Origin: an uncultured Actinomycetes bacterium
GTDB taxonomy: Bacteria > Actinomycetota > Actinomycetes > Nanopelagicales > Nanopelagicaceae
NCBI GenBank assembly: GCA_903844585.1
Contig: CAIMUD010000112.1
Location: forward strand, 1 to 9,557
Direction of reading: 5' to 3'
Length of the DNA stretch: 9,557 nt
Shown: piece by piece, positions 1 through 6,416 of the stretch
Layout of the letters: every line of letters starts with the position of its first letter
Position numbering within the stretch: position 1 is the stretch's first letter
Program-made: the position numbers and the translations under genes
The notes under the pieces: generated by a model
Told to the model about the DNA's origin: nothing
The model's database searches: none
What the model saw: the letters and a program-made list of their open reading frames with translations, nothing else

Positions 1-2535
1 ATTTCTAACTGACTCAGAAATTAGCTTGCTTTCAATAGGTGCAACATCTGGCTGACCAAGTGTTACATCTCCTCCACGCGCAACATAAAAGTTGAGAGCG
101 TAATCATTCTTATCTTGCACCCTAAGAACAACAGTTTTTGCATCACGTTCTACTGCAAGAAATGCGGGTAAGACTTCTGGAGCGCCAGATTGCACTGGTG
201 AAACCGCTCCTTGAGTCGTAACCCATCCGATTGTTGCAAAACCATAAATTCCACTTACTAAAAGAAGTAGCGCAGCAGCGAAGTGTCTGAAATTCACATG
301 GGTTTCAACAAGAGTTTCACGAAGTTTATCGAGCATGATGACGCCTGAAATCACAGCAAGCGCCGTTGCTATAGCTAAAAGCGTGCCAGAGTAGATTGCT
401 TCAGAAGCAGAACTCCCATTTCCGTTAATTGAAATTGCTGAAAATAACGTTGCTACCAAAAGAATGGCAATGCCAATCTCGGCAAACTGGCGAGCCTTTG
501 TTACTGAAAAGAGCGCAATGACAAGAACGAAAATTAGCGGACTGATATTCCACCAAGGAAGGGCACCTGGGCCTCCGGGGTTTCCAAGGATTGCATAATT
601 TGGTCCACCTCCTGGAATTGCATAACCAGCATCAAGGAAAAAGCGATGTGGATGAATCAGTAATTCAAAACTCCAGGGCATATTTATTAAGAATGCTGTT
701 GTAAGAACCGCCATTCGGCGTATTGATCTCCACACGAATAAGGGTTCTTTGTAGTTTCGATTAAAAAATAAGAAATCCCTGATAACCGCGTATCCCATTA
801 TTCCAAGAAGAGCTATAAAAATTTGTGGTGCGAATGCAAATGCAAAACCGAGTACAAAAGAGACTTGAAATATTCTTCTCCAAGACGCGCGTTCAATCTC
901 ATACCAATTTGTAGACCATTTAAAAATAATTGGTAGTAATCCCATTACTACCAGCACGCCAAAGCGACCTGTGTTACTTGCAGAAATGGAAATTGGCGAA
1001 ATTGCATAAAGAGCTGCAGAGAGGGCAGATAGCCATCGCTTCTCTGTAAATTTTCTCAACAGCGAGTAGGCAGATACAGCAATAAGTAGAGGCGCGATGA
1101 TAAAAAATATTGTAAAAAGGAGCGGGACATTTCCTAGAGTCAATATTGAAGCGAAAGCAATGTAGGCAATCCATGGCGGAGTCGCATGAGTCGAACCCAT
1201 GCCCACGTTATGCCAGCCAGAAAAATATGCGCTCCAAAGATCACTTGCTCCATGCAACTGAGCAGGAAGTGATCCCCCTGAAAGAGAACCAAATCGATGC
1301 CTCGACCATGCAAGAGAAGTGATTGTCAGCCCCGTGAAAATTAGGAACAGCGGACGCTTAAATAAAATCCACCACGTACTTTTTGACTGAGGTTCAAGTA
1401 AGTCCTCATCATCAAGTGCTACTTCCTTCTTAGGCGCACTTACTTGATCAACGGTGTGGTCTGGAAAAATTTGTAAGCGTATCCATTCGAGCGCTCGAGC
1501 CATATTCGCGCGAATTTGAGATAGTCGCGGCGGAATAAAATGAGCAACAATCCGTGGTGAAACTAGACGATGCTTTTTGCGAAACTTGCGAGCTGCAATT
1601 AATTCGTTTGGTCTAAATAAAAGTGAACCAATCGCAAGAATCTCATCACTTGCATAGCCTGGAAGTTTTGCAAAAAGATAGCCAACGGAACGAAGAGTAG
1701 CTCCGGTCAAAATCTGAAGTCCTAAAAGTGGAAGCATCCACCACGATGAATTGGCGAGTAATACGTACGCGGCATTGCGTCTATCAAGTAATCGTGGCCT
1801 ATGTAAGAAAGCACCTTGCACATCTACAGACCGACGCTCTGAAGCTGAAGCTTCTGCGTGATAGGCGATTGCATCAGTAACTGCGATGACGGTATGTCCT
1901 GCAACCCGCACTCGCCACCCAAAATCTATGTCGTCTCTAAATAGTTCTAGATTTGGATCGAATCCATCCAGCTCCTCGAAAACATCTCGGCGTATTAGAG
2001 CTCCGGCTGTACTAACTGAAAGAACATCGTGAATTCCATCTCGTTGCCCTTGATCGTATTCGGATGGTTCAAGGCCAGTCCATCTCGCACCATTTGCTGT
2101 AATGCTGATACCGACTTCAAGTAAATGTGAATGGTCATGCCAACCTAAAAGTTTCGGTCCGGCCATAACTACGCTTGGTCTGTCTTCTAGCGCATCAACC
2201 AGCGAACAAAGAGCTTTATTGTGCGGTGCGAGATCATCATGAATAATCCATAACCATTCCTGAATATCTTGCGATTTGTTGTACTCAATATCTAATTCAG
2301 GAAGTGTCGAGACTGCATAGGCGACTGCTTGCCCAAAGCCTGCATCTCTATCAAGTGAAAGTACGGGAATGCGAGCGCCCTTTAATAATTTAACTGATGA
2401 ATCTTGGGAACCAGTATCGACAGCAATTAAAGAATCAACTTTACGTTTCTGTGATGCGATCGCTGCAACGACTTCTGGTAACCACGTAGCACCATCATGT
2501 ACAACAAGGATCGCAGTGACGCGATGCGATGTCAT
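1..2535 (-). CDS. Large membrane glycosyltransferase: GT2 catalytic domain fused to a polytopic GT-C-like module (partial, 3' end outside window)
   Basis: An open frame of 845 codons starts at ATG 2533-2535 and reaches base 1 without a stop, so the C-terminus is missing. Residues 5-230 form a GT2 (GT-A fold) domain with the HDD acidic motif at 99-101 and the acceptor/base region GFDPNLELFRDDIDFGWR at 191-208. Hydrophobic segments lie near 257-278. A basic then acidic linker (about 310-388) leads to some ten membrane segments between about 392 and 770. The stretch SDLWSAYFSGWHNVGMGS (431-448) resembles a large extracytoplasmic loop common in actinobacterial proteins of this kind. Residues after 770 look soluble and probably extracytoplasmic. 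The protein likely transfers a sugar to a lipid-linked or surface glycan; donor and acceptor cannot be read from the sequence. It begins 5 bp after whiB with no visible Shine-Dalgarno sequence, so translation is probably coupled to whiB. The GT2 assignment is firm; the GT-C comparison is inference. Confidence 0.88.
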   Translation of the reverse strand, partial: MTSHRVTAILVVHDGATWLPEVVAAIASQKRKVDSLIAVDTGSQDSSVKLLKGARIPVLSLDRDAGFGQAVAYAVSTLPELDIEYNKSQDIQEWLWIIHDDLAPHNKALCSLVDALEDRPSVVMAGPKLLGWHDHSHLLEVGISITANGARWTGLEPSEYDQGQRDGIHDVLSVSTAGALIRRDVFEELDGFDPNLELFRDDIDFGWRVRVAGHTVIAVTDAIAYHAEASASERRSVDVQGAFLHRPRLLDRRNAAYVLLANSSWWMLPLLGLQILTGATLRSVGYLFAKLPGYASDEILAIGSLLFRPNELIAARKFRKKHRLVSPRIVAHFIPPRLSQIRANMARALEWIRLQIFPDHTVDQVSAPKKEVALDDEDLLEPQSKSTWWILFKRPLFLIFTGLTITSLAWSRHRFGSLSGGSLPAQLHGASDLWSAYFSGWHNVGMGSTHATPPWIAYIAFASILTLGNVPLLFTIFFIIAPLLIAVSAYSLLRKFTEKRWLSALSAALYAISPISISASNTGRFGVLVVMGLLPIIFKWSTNWYEIERASWRRIFQVSFVLGFAFAFAPQIFIALLGIMGYAVIRDFLFFNRNYKEPLFVWRSIRRMAVLTTAFLINMPWSFELLIHPHRFFLDAGYAIPGGGPNYAILGNPGGPGALPWWNISPLIFVLVIALFSVTKARQFAEIGIAILLVATLFSAISINGNGSSASEAIYSGTLLAIATALAVISGVIMLDKLRETLVETHVNFRHFAAALLLLVSGIYGFATIGWVTTQGAVSPVQSGAPEVLPAFLAVERDAKTVVLRVQDKNDYALNFYVARGGDVTLGQPDVAPIESKLISESVRN

Positions 2536-2540
2536 AAGAG

Positions 2541-2849
2541 TTACGCTGGGCGGCGCTTCAAACGGCGGCGCTCACGTTCAGAGAGTCCGCCCCAAATTCC
2601 AAAGCGCTCATCGTGTGCGAGCGCATATTCCAAGCACTCTTGACGAACATCGCATGAAAGACATACGCGCTTTGCTTCGCGAGTTGATCCACCTTTTTCT
2701 GGGAAAAAAGCTTCGGGATCTGTCTCAGCGCAGAGTGCGCGTTCTTGCCAGGAAAGCTCCATGCTCTCGCCGTTTGCTAATTGAATTGTCGGTCCAGCAG
2801 TAGGGGCTGATGGCTTTCCATTTGATGTTGCTTCTGGGCGGATTGGCAT
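2541..2849 (-). CDS. whiB: WhiB-family [4Fe-4S] transcriptional regulator, WhiB2/WhcD type
   Basis: The protein has 102 residues. The four cluster cysteines are C40, C63, C66 and C72 (C-X22-C-X2-C-X5-C), followed by the family turn GIWGG at 84-88 and a basic C-terminal tail (RERRRLKRR) that contacts DNA or sigma factor. The run from WQERALC through DPEAFFPEKGGSTREAK to ERFGIWGGLSERERRRLKR closely matches WhiB2 of mycobacteria and WhiB of Streptomyces. In those bacteria the protein, with WhiA, controls cell-division and septation genes. The first 30 residues are a low-complexity extension. The ATG at 2847-2849 is supported by an AAGGAGA ribosome site 7 nt upstream; the internal M30 lacks such a site. 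The gene has its own promoter and leader, and is followed after 5 bp by a glycosyltransferase gene, so it may sit at the head of a two-gene transcript. Subfamily assignment is from remembered sequence similarity. Confidence 0.95.
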   Translation of the reverse strand: MPIRPEATSNGKPSAPTAGPTIQLANGESMELSWQERALCAETDPEAFFPEKGGSTREAKRVCLSCDVRQECLEYALAHDERFGIWGGLSERERRRLKRRPA

Positions 2850-2856
2850 TGGCTTA

Positions 2857-2863
2857 TCTCCTT
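2857..2863 (-). promoter_or_regulatory. Strong ribosome binding site of whiB
   Basis: AAGGAGA on the minus strand, 7 nt before ATG 2847-2849. It is one of the two good Shine-Dalgarno sites in the window and fixes the whiB start. Confidence 0.85.
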
Positions 2864-2891
2864 GCAGACCTTGGTCAAGCCTTGAGTAAGT

Positions 2892-2913
2892 GGCCCATTC
2901 CGGTGAATGGGGC
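2892..2913 (-). other. Hairpin at the 5' end of the whiB leader RNA
   Basis: The leader contains CCCATTC and GAATGGG arms around a 4-nt loop (ACCG on the transcript), seven perfect pairs. One G-G mismatch and a further pair extend the stem. It would begin about 6-8 nt after the predicted transcription start. It is not followed by a U-run, so it is not a classical terminator. A role in transcript stability or regulation is inference. Confidence 0.55.
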
Positions 2914-2926
2914 GCGCTAGAAACGA

Positions 2927-2942
2927 ATTACACGCTTGTAAT
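2927..2942. repeat. Inverted repeat overlapping the whiB -10 box
   Basis: ATTACA-CGCT-TGTAAT, a perfect 6-bp inverted repeat with a 4-bp spacer. Flanking CG/CG bases extend it to an imperfect 22-bp palindrome (2924-2945). One arm is the -10 hexamer itself and the other lies in the spacer, the usual place for a repressor operator. The binding protein is unknown. Confidence 0.5.
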
Positions 2943-2955
2943 ACGTTTATGTCAA
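2927..2955 (-). promoter_or_regulatory. Sigma70-type promoter of whiB
   Basis: On the minus strand TTGACA (2950-2955, perfect -35 consensus) is followed by exactly 17 nt and TGTAAT (2927-2932, -10 like). The transcription start would fall near 2919-2921, giving a leader of roughly 70 nt before the whiB ATG. It is the best promoter match seen in the window and lies inside the 154-bp gap between the sugar pyrophosphorylase and whiB. Confidence 0.75.
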
Positions 2956-2970
2956 GCCCGCAAGGAGGGC

Positions 2971-2984
2971 AATTGAGCGCAATT
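2971..2984. repeat. Second short inverted repeat upstream of the whiB promoter
   Basis: AATTG-AGCG-CAATT, with 5-bp arms and a 4-bp spacer, about 43 bp centre-to-centre (about four helical turns) from the inverted repeat on the -10 box. Its spacer AGCG is the reverse complement of the CGCT spacer of the first repeat. The repeat is short enough to be chance. Confidence 0.3.
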
Positions 2985-3003
2985 CTGGGGCTAGTAGGGG
3001 GAT

Positions 3004-3963
3004 TTATGACAAAGTTATGGGGGAAAAGGCGTTTTTGGATAAATAATGGCTAAAAATTTCGGCGCCTTGGCCAACTATTGCACCTGGCGCAATGAATGAG
3101 TGCGAGATGGATGCACCGCTTTCAATTCTCACATCGTCGCAAATAATTGAGTCATCGATTGTGACCCCTTGGCCTATATGGCACCTGGAGCCGATTGAAG
3201 TTCCCCCAGAAATCTTGCATCCATCGCCGATCGTGGAGTCATGGCCAACTTTAAATTCTGCGCCGACTGCATCTCTAGAACCCTTAAAGAGCGCTGCGGG
3301 TGTTCCAACATCAAGCCAATATGACTGCTCTTTATAGCCAAATACGGGTCGTCCACTTGCTACTAATGAAGGAAATGTTTCGCGCTCGACGCTTACAACT
3401 TTTCCGAGCGGGATTTGATCAATGACGTCGCGATTAAAAACATAACAGCCAGCGTTAATCGAATTAGTTACGGGATTATGCATCTTCTCTAAGAACGCTG
3501 TTACTCGGCCATCGGCCTCAGTCGGCACACAACCAAATGCGCGTGCATCTTCTACTGAAATTAAATGCAAAGTTGCATCTGCCTTCTTTTCTTCATGGAA
3601 TTTAACCTGTGACGCAATACTGTGGTGGCTGAGAACATCACCATTAAAAATCACGACGTTTTCACTGCTTTGCAAAAGCTCTGCAGCATTTCTTATTGCT
3701 CCACCGGTGCCAAGTGGTTCTTTTTCAACAGCATAAAGTAGCTTCATCCCCCACTTTGATCCATCGCCAAAATACGGCGTAAAGATTTCAGAGAGATACG
3801 AAGTCGCAAGAACGACCGTTGTTATTCCAGCTTTCTTCGCTGCGAGAATTTGGTGCTCAGTTACTGGAATTCCGGCGATAGGTAACATTGGTTTTGGAGT
3901 TTCGTCGGTGAGGGGTTTAAGGCGCGTGCCAAAACCGCCAACCAGAAGGATCCCCGATGTCAT
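3004..3963 (-). CDS. NDP-sugar pyrophosphorylase with left-handed beta-helix tail (mannose-1-phosphate guanylyltransferase / glucose-1-phosphate nucleotidyltransferase type)
   Basis: A 319-residue enzyme that joins a sugar 1-phosphate to an NTP, giving an activated sugar for cell-surface glycans. The nucleotide-binding signature GGFGTRLKPLT is at 9-19 and KPMLPI at 24-29. LGTGGA is at 84-89, the metal-binding NGD at 107-109, FLEK at 157-160, NAG at 170-172 and WLDVGT at 216-221. Residues about 238-305 show irregular hexapeptide periodicity (I-G-D-G, I-G-S, I-G-Q-G) typical of a left-handed beta-helix. The nearest characterised relative by context is mycobacterial ManB (Rv3264c), a GDP-mannose-forming enzyme that also lies near whiB2. 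Base and sugar specificity cannot be decided from motifs, so no symbol is given. The ATG overlaps the dapC stop by 4 bp (3960-3963), and AGAAGG at 3974-3979 could serve as its ribosome site. The gene is likely co-transcribed with fdxA and dapC. Confidence 0.9.
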   Translation of the reverse strand: MTSGILLVGGFGTRLKPLTDETPKPMLPIAGIPVTEHQILAAKKAGITTVVLATSYLSEIFTPYFGDGSKWGMKLLYAVEKEPLGTGGAIRNAAELLQSSENVVIFNGDVLSHHSIASQVKFHEEKKADATLHLISVEDARAFGCVPTEADGRVTAFLEKMHNPVTNSINAGCYVFNRDVIDQIPLGKVVSVERETFPSLVASGRPVFGYKEQSYWLDVGTPAALFKGSRDAVGAEFKVGHDSTIGDGCKISGGTSIGSRCHIGQGVTIDDSIICDDVRIESGASISHSFIAPGAIVGQGAEIFSHYLSKNAFSPITLS

Positions 3964-5036
3964 TTGCTAGAAGCCTTCTCTATTCGCGCAGCGGCGCTAT
4001 TTATTTGCTCATCGGTTGCTGTCATTGCAATACGGATATGAGAAGCGCCTTTTTCTCCGTAAAATACTCCTGGTGTAGCAATGATTCCAATTTCCGATAA
4101 CCATTTAACTGAATCCCAAGAGCTCTCATTGCGTGTGCACCAGATGTATAAACCAGCAGCACTCTCTTCAATCCTGAAACCCGCTTTGGCAAGTGCGGGT
4201 GAAAGAGTTGATCTCCTTGCGTTGTATTTGGCACGCTGCTGTGCCACATGTTTCTCATCGCTAAGGGCTGCAATCATGGCGTGCTGAACAGGCAAGGCAA
4301 CCATCATTCCCGCGTGCTTTCTTACTTCACGAATGGCTGCGATAAGTATTGGATCTCCAATAATGAAAGCGGCTCGATAACCTGCCATTGAGGATCTTTT
4401 TGAAAGGGAATGAACGGCCAAAATATTTTTATTGTTTCCGCCGGTGTGTTTAAGAATAGATGTCGGTTCGGCCGAGTCTGCAAATTCGAAATAGCACTCA
4501 TCCGAGACTAAAACAGAGCCATTTTTTCGAGTCCACTCAATTGCTTTTTGGAATTCTAATTCGCTATGTACGCGTCCGGTTGGATTCGACGGTGAGTTAA
4601 CCCATGCCAGATCTGCACTTGGCCAAGTTTGTGCATCAATTTCGACTGCTTGTGTTTCTGACTCCGCAAGCAAGGCTCCAACTAAATACGTTGGGTATGC
4701 GATTTCTGGGTAAATAACTTTCTTTGATTGCAAGAGCGTTGGAAGCCATGCAACTAATTCTTTTGACCCGATGACGGGCAAGACATCGAATTCGCCTTTT
4801 GCCCCAAGTTTTGTCTGTGCCCAATTACTAACTGCACTTCTGAGTTCAGGTGTACCCGCGGTTAATGGATAGCTTGGTGAGTTTGAGTGTTGTGCGAGCG
4901 CTTCTTGAACAAATTTTGGCGTTGGATCAACTGGAGTTCCGACCGAAAGGTCGATTGCTCCCTCTGAATATTTTCGTGCGACTTCTGCATACGGCGCAAG
5001 TGCATCCCATGGAAAATCAGGAAGTTGTTTGCGCAC
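3960..5036 (-). CDS. dapC: Succinyldiaminopimelate transaminase (PLP-dependent class I/II aminotransferase)
   Basis: The 358-residue protein makes N-succinyl-LL-2,6-diaminopimelate from its keto precursor with glutamate as amino donor, in the lysine/meso-DAP pathway that feeds peptidoglycan. Fold-type I signatures are present: YPLTAGTPELR (56-66), NSPSNPTGR (147-155, cofactor Asn151), SDECYFEF (178-185, Asp179 and Tyr182) and SLSKRSSMAGYR (210-221) with the PLP-binding Lys213. Arg335 in HIRIAMT binds the substrate carboxylate. The actinobacterial dapC family is normally encoded directly after a 7Fe ferredoxin, as here and at Rv1177-Rv1178. The start is GTG 5034-5036: the codon immediately upstream in frame is TAA and no alternative start lies nearby. 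No Shine-Dalgarno sequence is evident in the 21-bp gap after fdxA, so initiation may rely on coupling. Identification is strong by motif and context; related aminotransferases such as AspC-like enzymes are the alternative. Confidence 0.92.
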   Translation of the reverse strand: MRKQLPDFPWDALAPYAEVARKYSEGAIDLSVGTPVDPTPKFVQEALAQHSNSPSYPLTAGTPELRSAVSNWAQTKLGAKGEFDVLPVIGSKELVAWLPTLLQSKKVIYPEIAYPTYLVGALLAESETQAVEIDAQTWPSADLAWVNSPSNPTGRVHSELEFQKAIEWTRKNGSVLVSDECYFEFADSAEPTSILKHTGGNNKNILAVHSLSKRSSMAGYRAAFIIGDPILIAAIREVRKHAGMMVALPVQHAMIAALSDEKHVAQQRAKYNARRSTLSPALAKAGFRIEESAAGLYIWCTRNESSWDSVKWLSEIGIIATPGVFYGEKGASHIRIAMTATDEQINSAAARIEKASSK

Positions 5037-5057
5037 TTAAAGACTTAGTTCTGTAAT

Positions 5058-5378
5058 TTAAGAATCTTTAGGAGGCATGGCAGCTACATCGGCATGGTCC
5101 TTATTTGTCGGACCAAGCTTTGCAGCACCGCCAGGGGAACCTAGCTCAACGAAAAATTCAGTGTTAACTTTCGAAAAATCTTTCCACTGTGACGGAACAT
5201 CGTCTTCGTAGTAAATGGCTTCCACTGGGCAAACGGGTTCGCATGCTCCGCAATCCACGCACTCATCTGGCTGGATGTAAAGCATTCTTGCGCCCTCATA
5301 AATACAATCGACTGGGCATTCTTCGATGCAAGACTTGTCTTTAATATCAATACAAGGCTGGGCAACTATGTATGTCAC
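5058..5378 (-). CDS. fdxA: Seven-iron ferredoxin ([3Fe-4S][4Fe-4S])
   Basis: A small cytoplasmic electron carrier of 106 residues. By analogy with Azotobacter ferredoxin I, C9, C17 and C50 bind the [3Fe-4S] cluster, and C21, C40, C43 and C46 bind the [4Fe-4S] cluster; C25 is a free cysteine. Ile12 stands where a second [4Fe-4S] site would have a cysteine, which marks the 7Fe type. The C-terminal part after EAIYYEDDVP (about 53-62) carries the FFVELGSPGGA segment characteristic of mycobacterial FdxA/FdxC. The start is taken as GTG 5376-5378 (M-T-Y-I-V-A) because a perfect GGAGGT lies 7 nt upstream and the family begins at this residue. A longer frame reaching TTG 5442-5444 would add 22 residues not found in the family. 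The gene is followed after 21 bp by dapC, a conserved actinobacterial pair. The electron partner is unknown. Confidence 0.96.
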   Translation of the reverse strand: MTYIVAQPCIDIKDKSCIEECPVDCIYEGARMLYIQPDECVDCGACEPVCPVEAIYYEDDVPSQWKDFSKVNTEFFVELGSPGGAAKLGPTNKDHADVAAMPPKDS

Positions 5379-5385
5379 TTCTCGA

Positions 5386-5391
5386 ACCTCC
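5386..5391 (-). promoter_or_regulatory. Ribosome binding site deciding the fdxA start
   Basis: GGAGGT on the minus strand with a 7-nt spacer to GTG 5376-5378. It overlaps an in-frame upstream ATG (5391-5393), which is therefore unlikely to be the start. Confidence 0.8.
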
Positions 5392-5412
5392 ATGGGCGCT
5401 ATGTAAGAGTTA

Positions 5413-5418
5413 ATTCTA
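5413..5418 (-). promoter_or_regulatory. Possible -10 box of fdxA
   Basis: TAGAAT on the minus strand matches the -10 consensus at five of six positions. Transcription would start near 5406, leaving a leader of about 28 nt. No good -35 hexamer lies at 16-18 nt, so the call is weak; TTGGCA-N17-TACATA slightly downstream is an alternative. Confidence 0.35.
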
Positions 5419-5444
5419 ACCATGCCAACTCTCAGAACTCCCAA

Positions 5445-5450
5445 TATGGT
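5445..5450 (+). promoter_or_regulatory. Possible -10 box giving a leaderless GNAT/cysS transcript
   Basis: TATGGT ends 6 nt before ATG 5457, so the expected +1 coincides with the A of the start codon. No Shine-Dalgarno sequence precedes this ATG. Leaderless mRNAs are common in actinobacteria. There is no recognisable -35 hexamer. Confidence 0.35.
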
Positions 5451-5456
5451 TGTGTC

Positions 5457-6416
5457 ATGAGTGAGAGAGCTGGCGTGGCATCGGGCACATCCCTTGCTGG
5501 CCTCATCGGCAAGCGAGTAACAATTCGCTTAATAGATGGCGATGGGTACCGAGATATCGTCGGTATTTTGCAAGACTCGACCTCGTTAATAAATCGCCAT
5601 GGTGAAAAAATTGATTTCGCCGAGGAAAAGATCGCGATCTGGAGAGAAGTAGTTGCTCCGCCCGATAGAGCAGGATCTGGTGCCCCGCTCTCGAATCGCA
5701 TCATGGAACTTGAATTACTCTCAAATAAAACATGGCCGGCGCCAACGAGAATTCAACGAGGAGGGTGGCTTTATAGAAGTGCAAATGGATTTTCATTCCG
5801 GGCTAACTCGGTTCTTCCTCACGGAAAGGCTCCCTATGGCGAGCCACTTAAAGATTTAGATGAAGAAATTGATTTTTGTATCGACTATTACCAAAAGTTG
5901 GGACTTAAACCAACAATTGCTGTTCCGCTTCCGATTTTTCAAGAGTTGGATTTAAAACTTGGCTCACTTGGGTGGAAAGCAGAAATTAAAGCGCACTTCC
6001 TTGTCAAAGATATTTCAGGAACCGATCTTGCCGACAATCACGGTTTTGAATTAACCGTGAACCCCGAGCTCACCCCCGAATGGATAGCGCTCCAAGGCGA
6101 TGGCGCGATTAAAGAAATTATGCAGGCTTACCCCGCCTCATATCTTTCACTCATCTTTGAAAATGAAATAATAGGAACCGCGAGAATTGCAGTCCATGAA
6201 AGCTGGGCGATCGTAACCAGGCTTTTTATTAAAGAAGAATTTAGGGGCAAAGGTCTAAGCAAGTTGATTATGGAAAGTGCATCTCATTGCGCAGCCCAAC
6301 AAGGTGCTACAAAAATAAGTCTTCAAGTCGATGGGAGCAACTTTGTTGCGTTGGCACTTTATGCAGGGCTTGGATATAAAATTCATCACAGTTATAACTA
6401 CCGGGTCCAGCCATGA
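5457..6416 (+). CDS. GNAT-family N-acetyltransferase, Rv0428c/cg3035-like (N-terminal SH3-like domain + GNAT)
   Basis: The 319-residue protein has three parts. Residues about 16-64 (GKRVTIRLIDGDGYRDIVG onward) look like a small SH3-type beta barrel. Residues 82-185 contain WLYRSANGFSFRANSVLPHG (104-123) and GLKPTIAVP (149-157), typical of the Rv0428c group and possibly a degenerate acetyltransferase half. Residues about 196-319 are a catalytic GNAT domain with the acetyl-CoA loop RGKGLS at 263-268, the strand LQVDGSN at 289-295 and the Tyr302 region ALYAGLGY. The substrate is unknown; Rv0428c has been called a histone-like acetyltransferase, but that is not evident here. The stop overlaps the cysS start by 4 bp, so the two are almost certainly translated together. 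The gene is divergent from fdxA with only 78 bp between the start codons. The ATG at 5457 lacks a ribosome site and may be leaderless. Confidence 0.85.
   Translation: MSERAGVASGTSLAGLIGKRVTIRLIDGDGYRDIVGILQDSTSLINRHGEKIDFAEEKIAIWREVVAPPDRAGSGAPLSNRIMELELLSNKTWPAPTRIQRGGWLYRSANGFSFRANSVLPHGKAPYGEPLKDLDEEIDFCIDYYQKLGLKPTIAVPLPIFQELDLKLGSLGWKAEIKAHFLVKDISGTDLADNHGFELTVNPELTPEWIALQGDGAIKEIMQAYPASYLSLIFENEIIGTARIAVHESWAIVTRLFIKEEFRGKGLSKLIMESASHCAAQQGATKISLQVDGSNFVALALYAGLGYKIHHSYNYRVQP

Noticed and set aside
2369..2803. 144-codon plus-strand open frame
   Set aside because: It is antisense to whiB and to the GT2 N-terminus, both of which have clear family motifs; its translation shows no domain or ribosome site.
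2956..2970. Rho-independent terminator after the sugar pyrophosphorylase (GCCC...GGGC)
   Set aside because: There are only four base pairs with a 7-nt loop and no U-run follows; it also abuts the whiB -35 box.
5379..5444. Upstream extension of fdxA to TTG 5442-5444 or ATG 5391-5393
   Set aside because: The perfect ribosome site for GTG 5376-5378 overlaps the ATG, and the family begins at M-T-Y-I-V-A.
5452..5456. GACAC (minus strand) as a WhiA binding site near the GNAT start
   Set aside because: A 5-bp match is expected often by chance, and nothing else ties this promoter to WhiA.
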